DNA from: Strongylocentrotus droebachiensis
Lineage: Eukaryota; Echinodermata; Echinoidea; Camarodonta; Strongylocentrotidae
Reading direction: 5' to 3'
DNA: 64,000 bases
NCBI GenBank assembly: GCA_035222895.1
Contig: JAVYIG010000902.1
Coordinates: 186,001 to 250,000 of the forward strand
A program made the position numbers and the translations under genes. Below, one piece after another: positions 11,802 through 24,749 of this stretch (position 1 is the first letter of the stretch; every line of letters starts with the position of its first letter). The notes beneath the pieces were generated by a model that was not told the DNA's origin, did not search any database, and saw only the letters and a list, made by a program, of their open reading frames with translations.

Positions 11802-14800
11802 ATGACGAATGTTGTGATGAGGCAGCTGAAGGCCGTGACGGTGGAGCCCGTCCTCTTCCTCTTTATGTTTGGCTTCTTCCTCCAGGGACCACTCCTTCAA
11901 CTCCTCATCATACAGAAGGTGTGTCGCCTTACACACGACGGCAGTGTGTGCAGCAACAAGACCGCATTCGCCACAATAGAGGACAAAGTGGAGAGTGATT
12001 CGTCACGATGGATCCTCTACTTCAATCTGGCCTCCATGGTACCTGGTGCCATTATGGCCACCATACTTGGACCCCTCAGTGACAAGTTGGGTCGGAAGAT
12101 CATCATGACCTTACCTTCAATCGGCGCAGCAGTAGGAGCAATCAACTTTATTCTCAACTCTTTCTACATAGATTGGCCTGTCGAAACACTCCTACTAAGT
12201 GGTGTAGCTATGGGAATAACCGGTAATCTAGGGACGTTTTTTGTCTCTGTAGTTAGCTATATAACAGACATTACAGACCCTTCCTCGCGTATGAAGCGCC
12301 TAGGTCTTTTAGAAGCGATGGTCTATATTGGAGGCACCCTGGGACTTGTTATTGGAGGTACAATGACAGAACGCTTTGGGTTTGTAACAGTCTTCTTCCT
12401 GTACCTCTCAATACATTTAACAATTTTGTTCTACATTGCAATACAATTAAAAGAATCATTACCAAAGCATGAAAGAGACTTGAAACAAAATGGCTCTGCA
12501 GGAATAGTGGGTAAGCCGCCCAACAAGGCTGTTCAGTGCTGCAGCTACATTGTGGAGAGTTTCAAGAGAGCCATGTCAGTTATCTTCCTGAAGCGAAAGG
12601 GATCAAGGAGAAAACACTTGATACTCAACATGATGATTTCAATCACAGGAGTCATTGCTCAATCAGGTGAGTACATTCATAGACTGTCTAAGATTTGTTC
12701 AATTCTTGTGTCAAGGGATTGCTTAATAAACTAATACAGTTGTCATGCCTCAAAGATGGTAAATAATGTCATGTGTATAGGTCAGGCCATTAGTTAAGCT
12801 TGAAAACCTAAAACATTTACTGTAAATTAAGTTGACTGATAAAAGCTGCTAAGAATGAGAAGAAAAAGAGATACTTATTGAAAGCGCTAAGACAAAAGAA
12901 ATCTACATACTTGTAGTTGCATAATGAGGCAGGGTTGAATAATGTTTGTCAATAATCCAGATCAGGTTGAACCATGGAGGACTGGAGGTTTATAAAAAAA
13001 GGTTTGCTATAAGCTTTCATAATTCAAGTAGATGACACCATGCAATACATGTTTGATCACCCACTAGGTGACATGGATCTGACCATCCTCTACACCAAGC
13101 ACTCCCCTCTCAGCTGGGCCCCATCCACAGTAGGGGTGTACCTCGCCCTCAGGACCTTCATGAAGGGCCTGGCTCTCATCCTCATCTTCCCCATCATAGC
13201 CAGGGTCACCAATCACAGCACACCAGACAAGGACATGATTTGGGCTGAGCTGGGGATATTTTCTACCATCGCTGGTTACACCACCATGGCTTTAGCCAAG
13301 TCCACTGGCTTGATGATGTCAGGTAACAACCTTTTGAAACATACATCCAGATATTTGTTATAACCTAGCTCGTAGCTTCAGGAACAATCCACTTTCCAAT
13401 TTTCAAAAATTCATAACTTTCCAATATTTTTTGTTCAATTTCATTCAAACTATTACCAGTATGCTTCCCTAATTTTTCTTTTTTCTTCTAGAGAATTTGC
13501 TGTCAAGGTTGGATTTTCCTTCATAAATTTGAACCTAATCTTGAAACTATTTATATATTTCAAACACCAATCCCTAGCCCTGTAAATATGATAAAAATAA
13601 AACCAGGGGTAATGTTGGATCATCCCTTGAGCTGCTATGTTTCAGGGCAAAGAATTATCCTGGAATGGGAGATCAGATTATTCTACAAGGTCTTCCATGT
13701 AAAGAAATGATTTATTCTCAAATTTTCTGTTAAATATAATATTCCTCTGTGTACATGAATGACTTGAAATATGCCCCTCTGGATTTCATATTTCCTCATT
13801 GATCTTTGCTTTTTTTTATCTGTTCGGTTATGTCGATCAGATAATGACTTATCTTTCTAAATGGCATTGTCTTTTCTTTCATTTTATTCAGTATCTGTAA
13901 TTGGTTGTCTGTTTGGTTTGACAAGAGCAGTGCAGGGTTCAATAGCGACAAGGCTTGTAGAGTCCACAGAATTTGGTAAGTAAATATAATACACTGTACA
14001 GTGTATAGGGGCTATATATTAGATACTTGAAATGAACATTTGGATACATGTCTTAAACTACAGGGATAAGATACTGGTACTTGACCTACATGTAGAGAGG
14101 TCATATTTCACACGTTTATAGGAACAGTATACAAAATAGTGTGCATCAATCAAACTTTGCCCGGATCCCTTATCAACTTATCCTGTTCAACAATAAAACT
14201 TCTTAAAGGGACTTGGCAACATTGTTAAGATGAGAGAAAGTGGTGCTAAGGTAGTGACTTCAATGCTTGATGTACAACTAAAGATAATCTGAAAATTTTA
14301 GTTAAAACGGACCATTATTAATGATACAAATTGGGAAAAACTGATCTGATCGATTCCTTAATTCTCCCAACTATATTATTACAATTTAATGACATGCTAG
14401 GTGAATGTAAATCGTCACAAGGCAATGAATTGGCTCTATATACCATTCCAGATATTTTAGTGTTGAAAGGTTTTTTATAGCCTGTTTTATGTCTTTTTTT
14501 TCATGGAAAAACGGTTGGGGAAAATTAGAAAGTTGTTGGGAGAATTTAGTAATTTACTGTTAATCATTGTTAGAGGGTGTTGCACAGTGACGCCTTCAAA
14601 GAAAACCATAGATATCTTTGTGGTTTGAGAATTTTTTCAGGATTTTTTGCATCTTCGAGGGTTAGTACATTAGAATATAATAAGTAACATTTTATACAAA
14701 AATTAGGCAATTTTTTTCATCAACCTTCAACAATGTTACTGAGTCACTTTAATGTTTATTTCAAACTTATCAGTTTCCATGTTGTGTTTTGACCATGTTT

Positions 14801-17800
14801 ATCATTTAATCTTTTCACTAGGTGCCATGTTTGCCTGTTCATCACTAATAGAAGCTACAATGCTCATGACAGGTTCAATCTTCTTCAACAATCTCTACAG
14901 GGCTACTATAGACTTCTGGCCAGGATTCTCATTCCTAGTTATGGCTCTACTATCTTTAATTAGCTTCGTCTTTGCTGTGTAAGTGTGAAACTTGGAGAAA
15001 ATAGACATGCATATAGGGCTTGACAGGGGGTCGACACTAACAAACGCCCAGGACACATGGGCACCTTAAATGAATGTCCAGACCGCTGAAATCCTAAAAA
15101 CTTGAAAATGGTGCCCGCACATACATGTACACTATAATACAGACCCTGAAAAAGTCAATCTCGCTCCTCTGTGAAAGTAGTTAATGTCTAGCGCTGATGT
15201 ATGTTTAAACAAAAATACTTCTGTTAAATTTTGTCCCCTCTTATGTACAAAGTAAACTGTGGAGTTATTCAAGTAGTAATGCTTTAGTTCAATTAACAGC
15301 AATTTTCACTTCTTTTTAAAATGCAAACATTGGTAGTAAAGAGTCAAATCTCAATGACTTGATAATTTACATGTGAAGTTTGCAACCAGCAACTATTTGA
15401 TGTTATGAAATTTAATGAGCTGTTTTAAGGTCACATTTGCCTTGTAGCAATTCACTTGCATAATTCATGATACAGGTTTACTAAAATTCCATAAGTAGTT
15501 ACTAGTAGAGTAAGATTACGTTCTAGCATTTGGTAATCTATTATTTTATGATTATCTTATATTACTTACGATGTAGTGTGATTGAATTTATTTTTTTACA
15601 TGAAAAGTGCTTTTTCCATTGATACAAGATACTGTCCCTTTAACAATATAAACTATCATTGTTCGTAGTAGGCAATTTTTGGGGGTGTTTTTCACTCTTT
15701 CAGGGGTGTTTTTAAAGGATTTCCTTTTGTTTATTTTTTGTGTATTATGTAGAGAAAATCCAATTGTTGCTGTATCTAGCCGTCATACTATTTGATACTC
15801 AAAGTACTGATAGTGTGCAGTGTCTAGATAAACCATTCATTTATGCTCACTGCTACTAGACTTTGAAATAAAATGGGCGCTTCTCTTTTAAAGGATCTAA
15901 TGTCTTCAAGACGTCATGATACTGGAGAGACAAATTTGTTACTAGCCATAAAATGGTTAATGATTAGCTTTAATTTGTTATTACATGAACAAGACTTGCA
16001 GATCCCAATTACTGGTATTAACAAAGTAATTAAAGGGTTCCCGTGTTTGAACAAGGGGTTCATTTCAAGCATTTATTACAACCTGACAGATGGTATTTTG
16101 AAAGATCACATATTTGCTGCTTTAATACCACTTCCAGAATACTGATTATAGATTGCAGATTGACCTGTCAAATGATCTTGTGGCCAAATTTCTCACTGTC
16201 ATGTGTGATTTAAGAAAGGCAGCTAAAATGAAAAAAAATTGAAGATAAAAAAGGAGGTTCAGCACATATCACAATATCATGCTGTTTAAAGTATGCAGGA
16301 AATAATGAAAACAACAATAATGAAGACTTATTTCGTATCTGGTGAAAAATTGTGTTAAAATCTTTCTTCCAATTTCTATCTGATAAATTTCAATGAAACA
16401 TGTACTGGGGGTTGCTAATTTGCAAAATACATGTTTGAACATTCATTTTTAGATGGTTAAGACAACAAAGTGATTTCTGTTTAGAGAAAAAAAAATCCAA
16501 AATCAACCTACTTTTTTTTACTTCAAATTTCTGAAACAGATATCTGCAGTATGATATGAAGAAGGACTGGTCAGAAGAGTACCAGGAAAAAGGTAAGAGC
16601 TATACATTTTTATGCCTCCGTTACGAAGTAGCCGGAGGCATTATGTTTTCGGGTTGTCCGTCCGTACGTACGTACCGTTCTCGTGATCGCGTTATCTCAA
16701 GAACCGACTGATGGATTCCTACCAAACTTTAGTCATGTATGTAACTTGCAGATCCAATGAATTTATTAGATTTTGGGGTCACAAGGTCAAAGGTCACAGG
16801 GCTCATTATGTATGCAAAAATAGCTTGTGATCGCATTATCTCAAGAACCGATTGATGGATTCCTGCCAAACTTAGGTCATGTATGTATCTTGCAGAGCCA
16901 ATGAATTGATTAGATTTCTGGGTCATAAGGTCAAGGTCAAAAGTCATGGGGCTCATGTATGCAAAAATAGCTTGTGATTGCATTATCATTAGAACCAATG
17001 GATGAATTACCATCAAACTCAAGACATGTATGTATTTTGCATTTGGGGTCATGAGTTCAAAGTTCAAAGGGTCATACATGTATATGAGAAATAGCTTGTA
17101 ATCACGGTATTCTGAACTCGAATTTGAAATATTTCTTCCGTTTTGGTTTGTAAAATTGCTCTATGACGGAGGCATCACTTTCGACTCTGCCCAGTTGAAG
17201 TTCCATCTAGTTGTTGTTTGTTTTGTTTCTAATCCTTAATTTCTGTTCAAAGATAATCAATGGAAATTTCAAACTGGATTAAGATTACTTTTTTGTTGTT
17301 AATGTCACATACAAACAAAACTAATTTGTTATACTTGAAGGATGAATCAGTTTGTGTAGAGGTTTATAATTATAGGTTAAAGAAAATACAATATCACATG
17401 ACATTATCCATGATTTGATCAACACTGGTTTTATCATTATCTCCAGATTGACACGCCTGTAGATAATATTGGACATGTCGATGTAGAATTCTATCTATAT
17501 GACAAAATACTAACAAATGTCCATTAAGAATATAAGGAAGGAAATCATTGTTATCATGATTTGGTATTTGCTTTCCGTTTCGGTCGAATTATTGTCCATA
17601 GAAACCCATTACATTTGTATGTTTTCACCGCTCTTGGTTAGATAAATATAGCTATATGTCAAGGATGATTTTGATACTTGATGTATCTCATTTGTAATTC
17701 TACAGCTCAAAACTACAGATGAGGCGCAAATCTGACAATTGAGCAAATGGGGAGGGGGGGGGGTGTTTTTTAATTAACTGGTTTTATTTGTTTTAATGGC

Positions 17801-17980
17801 TATTGTAGGGTGACTATCCTGAACCCTTTCTCTTGTTTATCTTTGATAGGAGATGGTGTGGTAAAGCTTCTTAACAATGAGGAGACAGATGAAGAAGATG
17901 AGGTTGAGATCATTAGCCTATCTGAGATACGACAGGACAGAGTCTTGATGACACACAGACATGTAGAAACAGACGTATAA
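11802..17980 (+). CDS. SLC46-like major facilitator transporter (SLC46-A)
   Basis: Six exons join in frame: 11802-12666, 13068-13322, 13892-13975, 14822-14978, 16540-16592 and 17850-17980, giving 514 aa with a TAA stop. The N terminus (VEPVLFLFMFGFFLQGP) matches the opening of SLC46 family proteins such as the proton-coupled folate transporter SLC46A1 and the lysosomal SLC46A3. The major facilitator motif A appears as GPLSDKLGRK at residues 90-99, and there is an N-glycosylation sequon (NKT) at 52-54 in the first luminal or extracellular loop. About twelve hydrophobic segments follow. The C-terminal tail is unusually long and acidic (NNEETDEEDEVEII), encoded by exon 6, which the paralogue on the other strand lacks. 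The substrate cannot be read from sequence; a folate, heme or small-conjugate carrier would fit the family. Introns hold a TTAA MITE (14207-14748) and a Helitron-like element (16611-17210). Confidence 0.92.
14207..14748. mobile_element. TTAA-flanked MITE, family C, in SLC46-A intron 3
   Basis: The element is about 542 bp and is bounded by TTAA at 14203-14206 and 14749-14752. The left end, AGGGACTTGGCAACATTGTT, and the right end are imperfect inverted repeats (right end in complement: AGTGACTCAGTAACATTGTT). No open frame of note. Its right end lies about 70 bases upstream of the exon 4 acceptor. Confidence 0.65.
16611..17210 (+). mobile_element. Helitron-like non-autonomous element with internal tandem repeats (copy H1)
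   Basis: It begins with a hairpin (TGCCTCCG ... CCGGAGGCA) followed by GTCCGTCCGTACGTACGTAC. It ends with GGAGGCATCA, a hairpin-like segment and TTCCATCTAG, with T residues on both outer sides. Between the ends are about three diverged units of about 150 bp starting with ATCTCAAGAACC. A hairpin close to a CTAG 3' end, insertion at T/T and a minisatellite core match descriptions of Helentron-related, DINE- and pearl-type elements. There is no transposase. It begins 18 bases after the SLC46-A exon 5 donor. Confidence 0.7.
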
Positions 17981-19695
17981 CACTGCTTCCTTCCAAAGAC
18001 AAGTCCGCTTGCAGTCTTTTAGAGACAGACATGTAACCAGCTTAGACCTTTGATTACTCTGTATGTCAGGAGGAACTGATGATGATGATGATGAAACTAA
18101 TCAATGACTCAGCTCCAAGCCAGCTATACAAGCCAAACACCGTACTGACATATCTCTAAACATATAATGGTATGAATGCAAATACATTTATGAATTGAAC
18201 CAAGATGGTGGTACATTTCTGTCATCGAGAGTCCAATTCAAAACTATTGAGAGATACTAGTAGGATGTTGTCAATTTAAACAGATGATGTATGGTATGTT
18301 TTTTAATATTATAAAATAGACATTGGAATGTGGACTACATGTACATGATAGATGATTGCCTAGCGAGAGCCATAAGGGTGTCGGCATTATTAGCCCACCT
18401 GAAACACCTTGCATGGTGGATATATGCGCTATGAAAATATATACCCGGTAATGAAAAAGCTTAGAATTATCATGGCCATATTTCTAAGTGAATCCTCTGA
18501 CAAGGGTTATAATATCTGTGATATGGATTTTTAAATCTTAGAAAATCTCCTAATAGATATCAGATTATGCAGAATAGTGGCTGATTTTAATTTGTAAGTG
18601 CGTGTAAATATATATGCTATTACCATTGAAACATTTTTTTTTTTTTGCATCTTCATGCCGTGTGTGTAAGCAGCAGTTCACTTGATTTTCATTGCAGTTC
18701 TTGGTGTCTTTTTTAACATTCCGTTCTTGCATGCCATTTTTTTAAATTACTGTGGGCTTCCATCTCAACGAAATATTCCAACAAAGTACCGTAGAATAGA
18801 CTGTTTGTGAAAAGATCAGGAAAATGGAAGGTGGAGGGAATTCGCTGAATTGGAATTACAAGTTTATGTTTATCTGTTGTGACATTAACACTGGTTTATT
18901 TGACATCATTTCTTAAAATGTATAGTAGTTCATTTAAATTGAAGTTAGAGTGTTTTATTTTATTTCTAAAGTGAACTGGGTGAAGGTACGTTATAGGCTC
19001 TGCATGCATCCGTCCAAGAGATACTTCTTGCAACGAATTGAGCTTCAATGCACATTATGTCAAAGGAAGATGATAAAAGTACTATTAATATGCAAACTTT
19101 GTCAGAATTGCATTTATAATACATAAATTGTGGCTTTTAGTGTTATCTTGTATGAAACTTCTTTCAGAGGTAAAGATTTTGTGATCACCTGCACACTTAG
19201 TCTGCAAAGTTCATTAACAGGCAGATGGATGTTGAATACCTAATGAAAAGTGTTTGAAGAAGAAAGAAATCAAAACTTAAATACACAGAGAAGGTTTTGG
19301 AAAGATGGAATTGAAGAAGAAAAAAAAAAATTTGCATGAAATAATAGATGTGTTCAAATCCATACATGGACAGTGGGGAAAATAGGCAAATCAAATTATT
19401 ATAGATACATTAGATAGAAACATTTTGCTAATAACAAATCCATTTTTCTTTTAAGTTTTTTTACAAAGGACTGATGTTCAATCAATAACATTTGTTATTG
19501 ATTTTATTCAAATTTAAGTAATTTAATATTTATTGAAAGTTTCTTTAGGAAAAATATTTTATTTAAAGTTTTCATAGGATTTATTGCTAGTAAATCTTGC
19601 CTTAATCTAAGTAACTCTCTTTTTTCTTCTTTATTACATTTTCTTTTTTATTACTTTAAAATCTGCATTTACTGCATTAAACACCTGCTCTATGG

Positions 19696-19828
19696 CAGGG
19701 CTTTTCACTAATACGTGTCCGGGACACATGGGCGCCCAAAATATAGGTCTGGACCCCAAAAATGTCAGACTTTTTACATAGGGCTTAATGGATATAGAGG
19801 GGGAAAAAAATGTTGGTGTGAAGCCCTG
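19696..19828. mobile_element. Small hAT-type MITE
   Basis: This 133-bp element starts CAGGGCTTTTCACTAA and ends with the approximate complement TTGGTGTGAAGCCCTG. Identical 7-base TCTATGG sequences flank it (19689-19695 and 19829-19835). CAGGG termini with a duplication near 8 bp are typical of hAT. A related internal sequence (GGACACATGGGC) occurs near 15050 in SLC46-A intron 4. Confidence 0.65.
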
Positions 19829-20022
19829 TCTATGGAGTTTTTCTAAATTGAGAGTACGTGTATATTTACTTATGATTTGTTTAGAACTGTTGCCATAGAC
19901 ATTGCTTTTAAGTGCAAGATGAATACTGAGAGAGGTAAACTGTAAAAGTGTAAGATCTTTTGTTTTAAATTCTCAAATTACCATGTAACATAATTACTTT
20001 CTGGATTGATCTGTATCTTTAA

Positions 20023-20502
20023 AGGTATTACAAAGTTTTGGGAAATTTTGAAAATTGGGTGGATAGTGAATCTTTACGATTTTGATATATTTGGATGCCC
20101 CTGTGGATGTACTATAAGCACTAAAAAAATTAGCCCTTAAAACACTTCTGTTTTCGAGAAAAATTGAATATAAAAATTTACCGGTGCTCCCGGTAAATTT
20201 TGATAAATTTCAAATAGCGCCTACGGCCGTACAATGGTGGCTGCGACCATGAAAATCTCAGAATATGTAGTTGTGATATATAATTTCCAAACGGGAATAG
20301 CTAATCGGTCGATTTTAGTCAAGAAAGATTGTTTCTTAGCTAAATTAATATCTTGACCTCGAGAGGGAGCTATACAACATAAATAACTTTAAACTCGATT
20401 TCAACCGCGACAACGATCAATGAATATTGCAGGAACGCATATTCTCCCAATATGTTAATTTGAACCAAATTCATGACCCCATACCAAAACTTTGTAATAC
20501 CT
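20023..20502. mobile_element. TTAA-flanked MITE, family B (piggyBac-like)
   Basis: This 480-bp element has perfect inverted termini (AGGTATTACAAAGTTTTGG at the left, its complement at the right) and TTAA on both sides (20019-20022 and 20503-20506). Interior unrelated to family A. Its first bases, AGGTA, match those of family A, suggesting a shared transposase. Confidence 0.8.
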
Positions 20503-21448
20503 TTAATAAGGGCTGATGAATCGACATTGTTTACTATCATTGGAAATAATCCAATTGTAAGTTCTACTTCTGTATATCTTATGTATAAATACTAAGTGCA
20601 TGCAAAACTACTTCCATATTGCCCTATCATAGGGTTTTGGGTGGGTGTTGTTATAGATCATCAGTAGCACTTGGTAGTGCAATAGGTAATGTATTTCGTT
20701 TTAGAATGATATTCGATTGTTCAATTTAAAGGATGTTTCTTGCATATAAACTATCAAATTCTCATTTTTTTCATAGGAAACAAAAATAACATAGAAATGT
20801 ACCCATAATGCAATAATTTCTTTTTATTCACTTTAAAATACAGTATTTATTTATGCTGCATGTATGAGGTATGCCATTTCCGAGTCTTCTTTTCCAACAT
20901 GCCGAACATAACTAAAACGTGTGTGTGAAATATTCAAGGATGTTACACCATCACTGGGGTAGCATAGAAGAGGGCATGTCTTTTAATATTCCAAAATAAA
21001 AGGTTGATATAATTCTACTAAACAATCAACCATACTTCCATGCAATTAGTCTTGAATATATTTTATTATGAGTTTTTCCTGAAAAGGTGTTTGTATATAA
21101 TGTATTTGATGTATCAGTATCTATTTTTCATATTGATTTATTGTATATCTTGAACATGAACAAAGCAGTTAATATGAAAAATTGTTTCATCACAAACCAA
21201 AGTATGTGATTCCTATAACTATCATTGATTCTTTTGATGGTAATAGGTTTTGTTCTTGAAGTAATATTAATGACTTGGGATGGGAATCATTTTAAAGGTC
21301 TAGATGTCAGTAGGATACAAGATATTAGAATGTATATTTACCATGATCTGAAATGTGTAAAAACTAAATTTAATGAATAGCAATTGTAATGATCAAATTA
21401 CCTAGGTTTAGTGCAGTAACATTTTTTGAAGGTTTCATGGGACTAGAC

Positions 21449-22018
21449 CAGGCCTTCTCAACTAGTTTATTAGAAGTGCCATTTTTTTTTTTTATTGAAG
21501 TTGAAGTGCCAACCTGTATGGTTGGTGACCGTGTTGCGAGGGAGCGTAGCGACCGAGCCGATACCGGGTGGGTCCAGGGGACGAAGCCCCCGGAAGCTAG
21601 TCGATTTTAGGGTTTTTTTAGGGCCCAGATGTGGCATTTTTAACAACTTTTTATTCCATAAAACATCAATCATAATTTCATATTGATGTGAAATAATTAG
21701 TACAATTCCTTGGTAAAATCTACACTGGAAGTAAATTTATATGTAGTTATTTTGGTGCAATAAACACGGAAAATGTCAAAATCCAGTGAAAATCAAACAA
21801 CCAAAATGGCTTGCTTACATTTTGGGCTCAGCTTCAACTACGACTTTTTGATTTTGCTGAGTTTTTAAATTTTTAAACATAGTTTTTTAATTTTTTCTTT
21901 CTTTGATTTTTTGTATTTTTTTATTTATTTTTTATTAATTTTTGGGAACAGCCGCGCGCCACTCCGACTGACCGCAAGCGCCACAAGTGGCGCGCGCGCC
22001 GCCAGTTGAGAAGGCCTG
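21449..22018. mobile_element. hAT-type MITE with perfect 8-bp target duplication
   Basis: This 570-bp element has 15-bp perfect terminal inverted repeats (CAGGCCTTCTCAACT) and is flanked by GACTAGAC on both sides (21441-21448 and 22019-22026). The interior has T-rich tracts and a CG-rich right end (GTGGCGCGCGCGCC). No transposase frame. The 8-bp duplication and CA...TG termini fit hAT. Confidence 0.88.
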
Positions 22019-22976
22019 GACTAGACGATTTCCCTACATATCTACAATCCGAGTAGAAAAACCGTTCTTGTTTAGAACAAAAATTGTAAGAATTGATTGA
22101 AAATATATGTGAACATGCATCAGTCATACTAATAGAAAATGCATAGTGAAATTTAGGATATTTGATAAATGGCATTATATTTCAGTACATTTGTAGTTTA
22201 TATTTAATTAACAGAGCACTAAATAATGGTTATTCATTTTTTAAATCTTTTAATACAAAAAGATGGTTTTTACCTCGAGATATGCAACATATGCAGTGTT
22301 TATATACAGGCAAACAAAAACAAGAAAGATGATGTTTGTTTCAAAGCTAAGTTTTGACCTAAACAATCTTAGTAATTACTATATATTGGCAGAGAATTAT
22401 AACCTTACTATTAGTGAGAGCAGATTGTAGTGGTTTAGCACAATAATATTGTCGCATTGTATGATTGCATGTATGACTTCACAAAGTCTTTGAATCTTTA
22501 CTACTCCTTTTTAAATTGTTTTGATTTCTTTTATCTTCAGGGCAAGGATGATATGGAATAGGTTTGTGTCCTATCAAAAATAAATGCATCGAAGTTTTTA
22601 CCTCAAGTTTTAGATGAGTAACTGTCCTTGTTTTTTTCTTCTTCATAATGTGTTAATTTTTGTTTTAAATACTATTTATGAATTTTAATTTTGACCACTT
22701 TTTTTCATTTTACAGTAACCTATTATGATGTTCTTGACTGTTTTTCCTTTGTCATACATATTTTAACAGTTCAGAGCTGTTGACATAATAATTTTTAAAG
22801 TATTCTTTTTCTATATTGACATCGAATCTGTGCACAATAAATGTTTCATATGGACATTGATAACCTTTCAATAATTATGAATATTCATAATAAATTTTGA
22901 TAGCGATGTTATTTCTATGACCATTCTTAACCTGGTGAATATCTGAAATCATGCATATTTGTTAATACTAAGGTTG

Positions 22977-22982
22977 AATAAA
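22977..22982 (+). promoter_or_regulatory. Candidate polyadenylation signal, SLC46-A side
   Basis: AATAAA followed about 25 bases later by a GT-rich stretch, the usual downstream element. Assigning it to SLC46-A is an inference, since no other plus-strand gene lies between. Confidence 0.35.
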
Positions 22983-24089
22983 GTTTATAAGATGTTGATA
23001 TATCTGTTTTTTGTGTGTATTTATTGTATTATATTGTGTAAGCATAAAACAGCTTCCAAATGAAGACACTAAAAATAACAACAGTTTTTGTGACAATAAT
23101 CCATTTATTAAAAATTAGAATTTCATATATTATTACAGATACATTTATTATTCTTGCATTGTATTAAGTTTGTCGAAATTTTTGTCTTTAACAAAATGAG
23201 TAATTACACAAATTTTCAACCATGTTGAAAGATGGGATATAAATCACATATCCACCTGTAAGAGGTGTTAGAAATAATTTGAGTGTTATCAGTTGTAACT
23301 AAACTTTTTGCAATTCGAGAGGTGATAGATGTCAAATTCAACTGCTTACTAAATCTCATCATGTTGCATATTCTACATTGACATAGTAAAACACCAAAAA
23401 CAAGTCATAAAAGCTGCACAATTATATACAAAGCTGTTTCAGCTCAACACCAAAAATATATAATTCATTACAGCAGCCCACCATTCCTATTTTGGAGGAA
23501 AATAAACTTTATTCTACGTTCTGAGTTGAAAAATTCCCAATTTTTAATGTGCAATTTTGGCAGATAGGATTCATTAATAGGCCACATTGGTATTCACCGT
23601 GACGCTATCCAGTCAATGCATCGAAATACATTTTTTATTATATGGCCGCTGATAGTACTCAACTTTGGTGGCTTAATCTGAAAATATATTTCACCTTTGT
23701 GACACTATAATTGATCGCAAGATAAAGAAGAAACCGACACGGTCCTTGTTCGCCTCTCCCTGTATTTCATAAATGAGCACGTGCTTTCATAAGATAATTA
23801 GGAAAAAAAGATTACCATTTGCCAAGTTTGTGTTGATGCATAGGCCTACAACTACAAGCATGATTTGTGACCAGAGCTATGTTACATCCCGCCCCCCCCC
23901 CCACTCAGTATTATTTAGGGTACGCATATGCTTGTTCCAACCGACCCCCCCCCCCCCCCCTTTTCAGCAAAAGTCCGGTGTGTAAAGTCAATACGGCCAG
24001 GGGCGTCGCCAAAGGGGGGGGGGTGTGGGGGGGGGGGTGCGACACCCCCCCACCTGTCAGGATATTGTCGGTAAAATTGCGCTGCCGTC

Positions 24090-24425
24090 GGGAAAAAGAG
24101 GAAAGGGGGAGGGAAAAAAGAGAGGGGGAAAAAGAGAGGGAAAAAAAGAGAGGGAAAGAAAGAGAGGGAAAGGAAAAGAAAAGAAAAAAAGAAAAGGAAA
24201 AAGAAAAAAAAGAAAGGAAAAGAAAGGAAAGAAAGGAAAGAAAGGAAAAGAAAGGAAAGAAAAGAGAAGAAAGAAAGAGAAAAAAGAAAAAGAGGGAGGA
24301 GAGGAAAGAAAGGAAAAGAAAGAAAAGGGGAAAAAAAGAAGAAAAAAAAGAAGAAAAAAGAGAAGAAAAAAGAGTGAAAGGGAAACAATAGAAACGGGGG
24401 GTGAAAGAGAGGAGAGAGAGGGGAG
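24090..24425 (+). repeat. Polypurine (GAAAAGG-type) low-complexity tract
   Basis: Almost pure A and G for more than 300 bases on the plus strand. Long open frames on both strands here are composition artefacts (Lys/Glu/Arg or Phe/Ser/Leu only). It lies inside the hAT element. Confidence 0.9.
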
Positions 24426-24749
24426 GTAAGAGTCTGAGAGTGGGGGTTGTTGGGAGGAGTCGTCTCGTCGAGGGAGCAAGAAAGACACGGGTAAATATGT
24501 TGCTATGTCGGGTCAGCTTTGTCGGTATTCTTACTCGATCCTCATGTACTATATCAATGCAGAAGTTTGAAGTCGGTGATCTCCCCCTACGAACAGTGAC
24601 TTCTTATTCGCTGTGACGACTTCGCGAGTGACTACAACTACAATACTTGTATTTTCTCGAAGTTTCACTTTCCTATAATATTAGCTAAAGAAATCAGAGG
24701 TTTAAAACTTTCGGGGAAACTAAATTCAAACAAGGTTTAAGAGTCAACA

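Larger units (their letters stand above)
17981..22982 (+). other. Downstream region of SLC46-A, possible long 3' UTR
   Basis: No coding exon is visible across these 5 kb. It holds three delimited MITEs (19696-19828, 20023-20502, 21449-22018) and AT-rich unique sequence. The strongest polyadenylation context, AATAAA followed by a TGTTTTTTGTGTG-type GT-rich element, comes only at 22977. A transcript end there would give a very long 3' UTR; earlier ends cannot be excluded. Confidence 0.4.

Noticed and set aside
16729..17079. Minus-strand frame of 116 codons with internal repeats
   Set aside because: It is the translation of the H1 tandem units.
23867..24488. Long open frames on both strands over the polypurine tract
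   Set aside because: The translations are almost only Lys/Glu/Arg or Phe/Ser/Leu; they follow from low-complexity composition.
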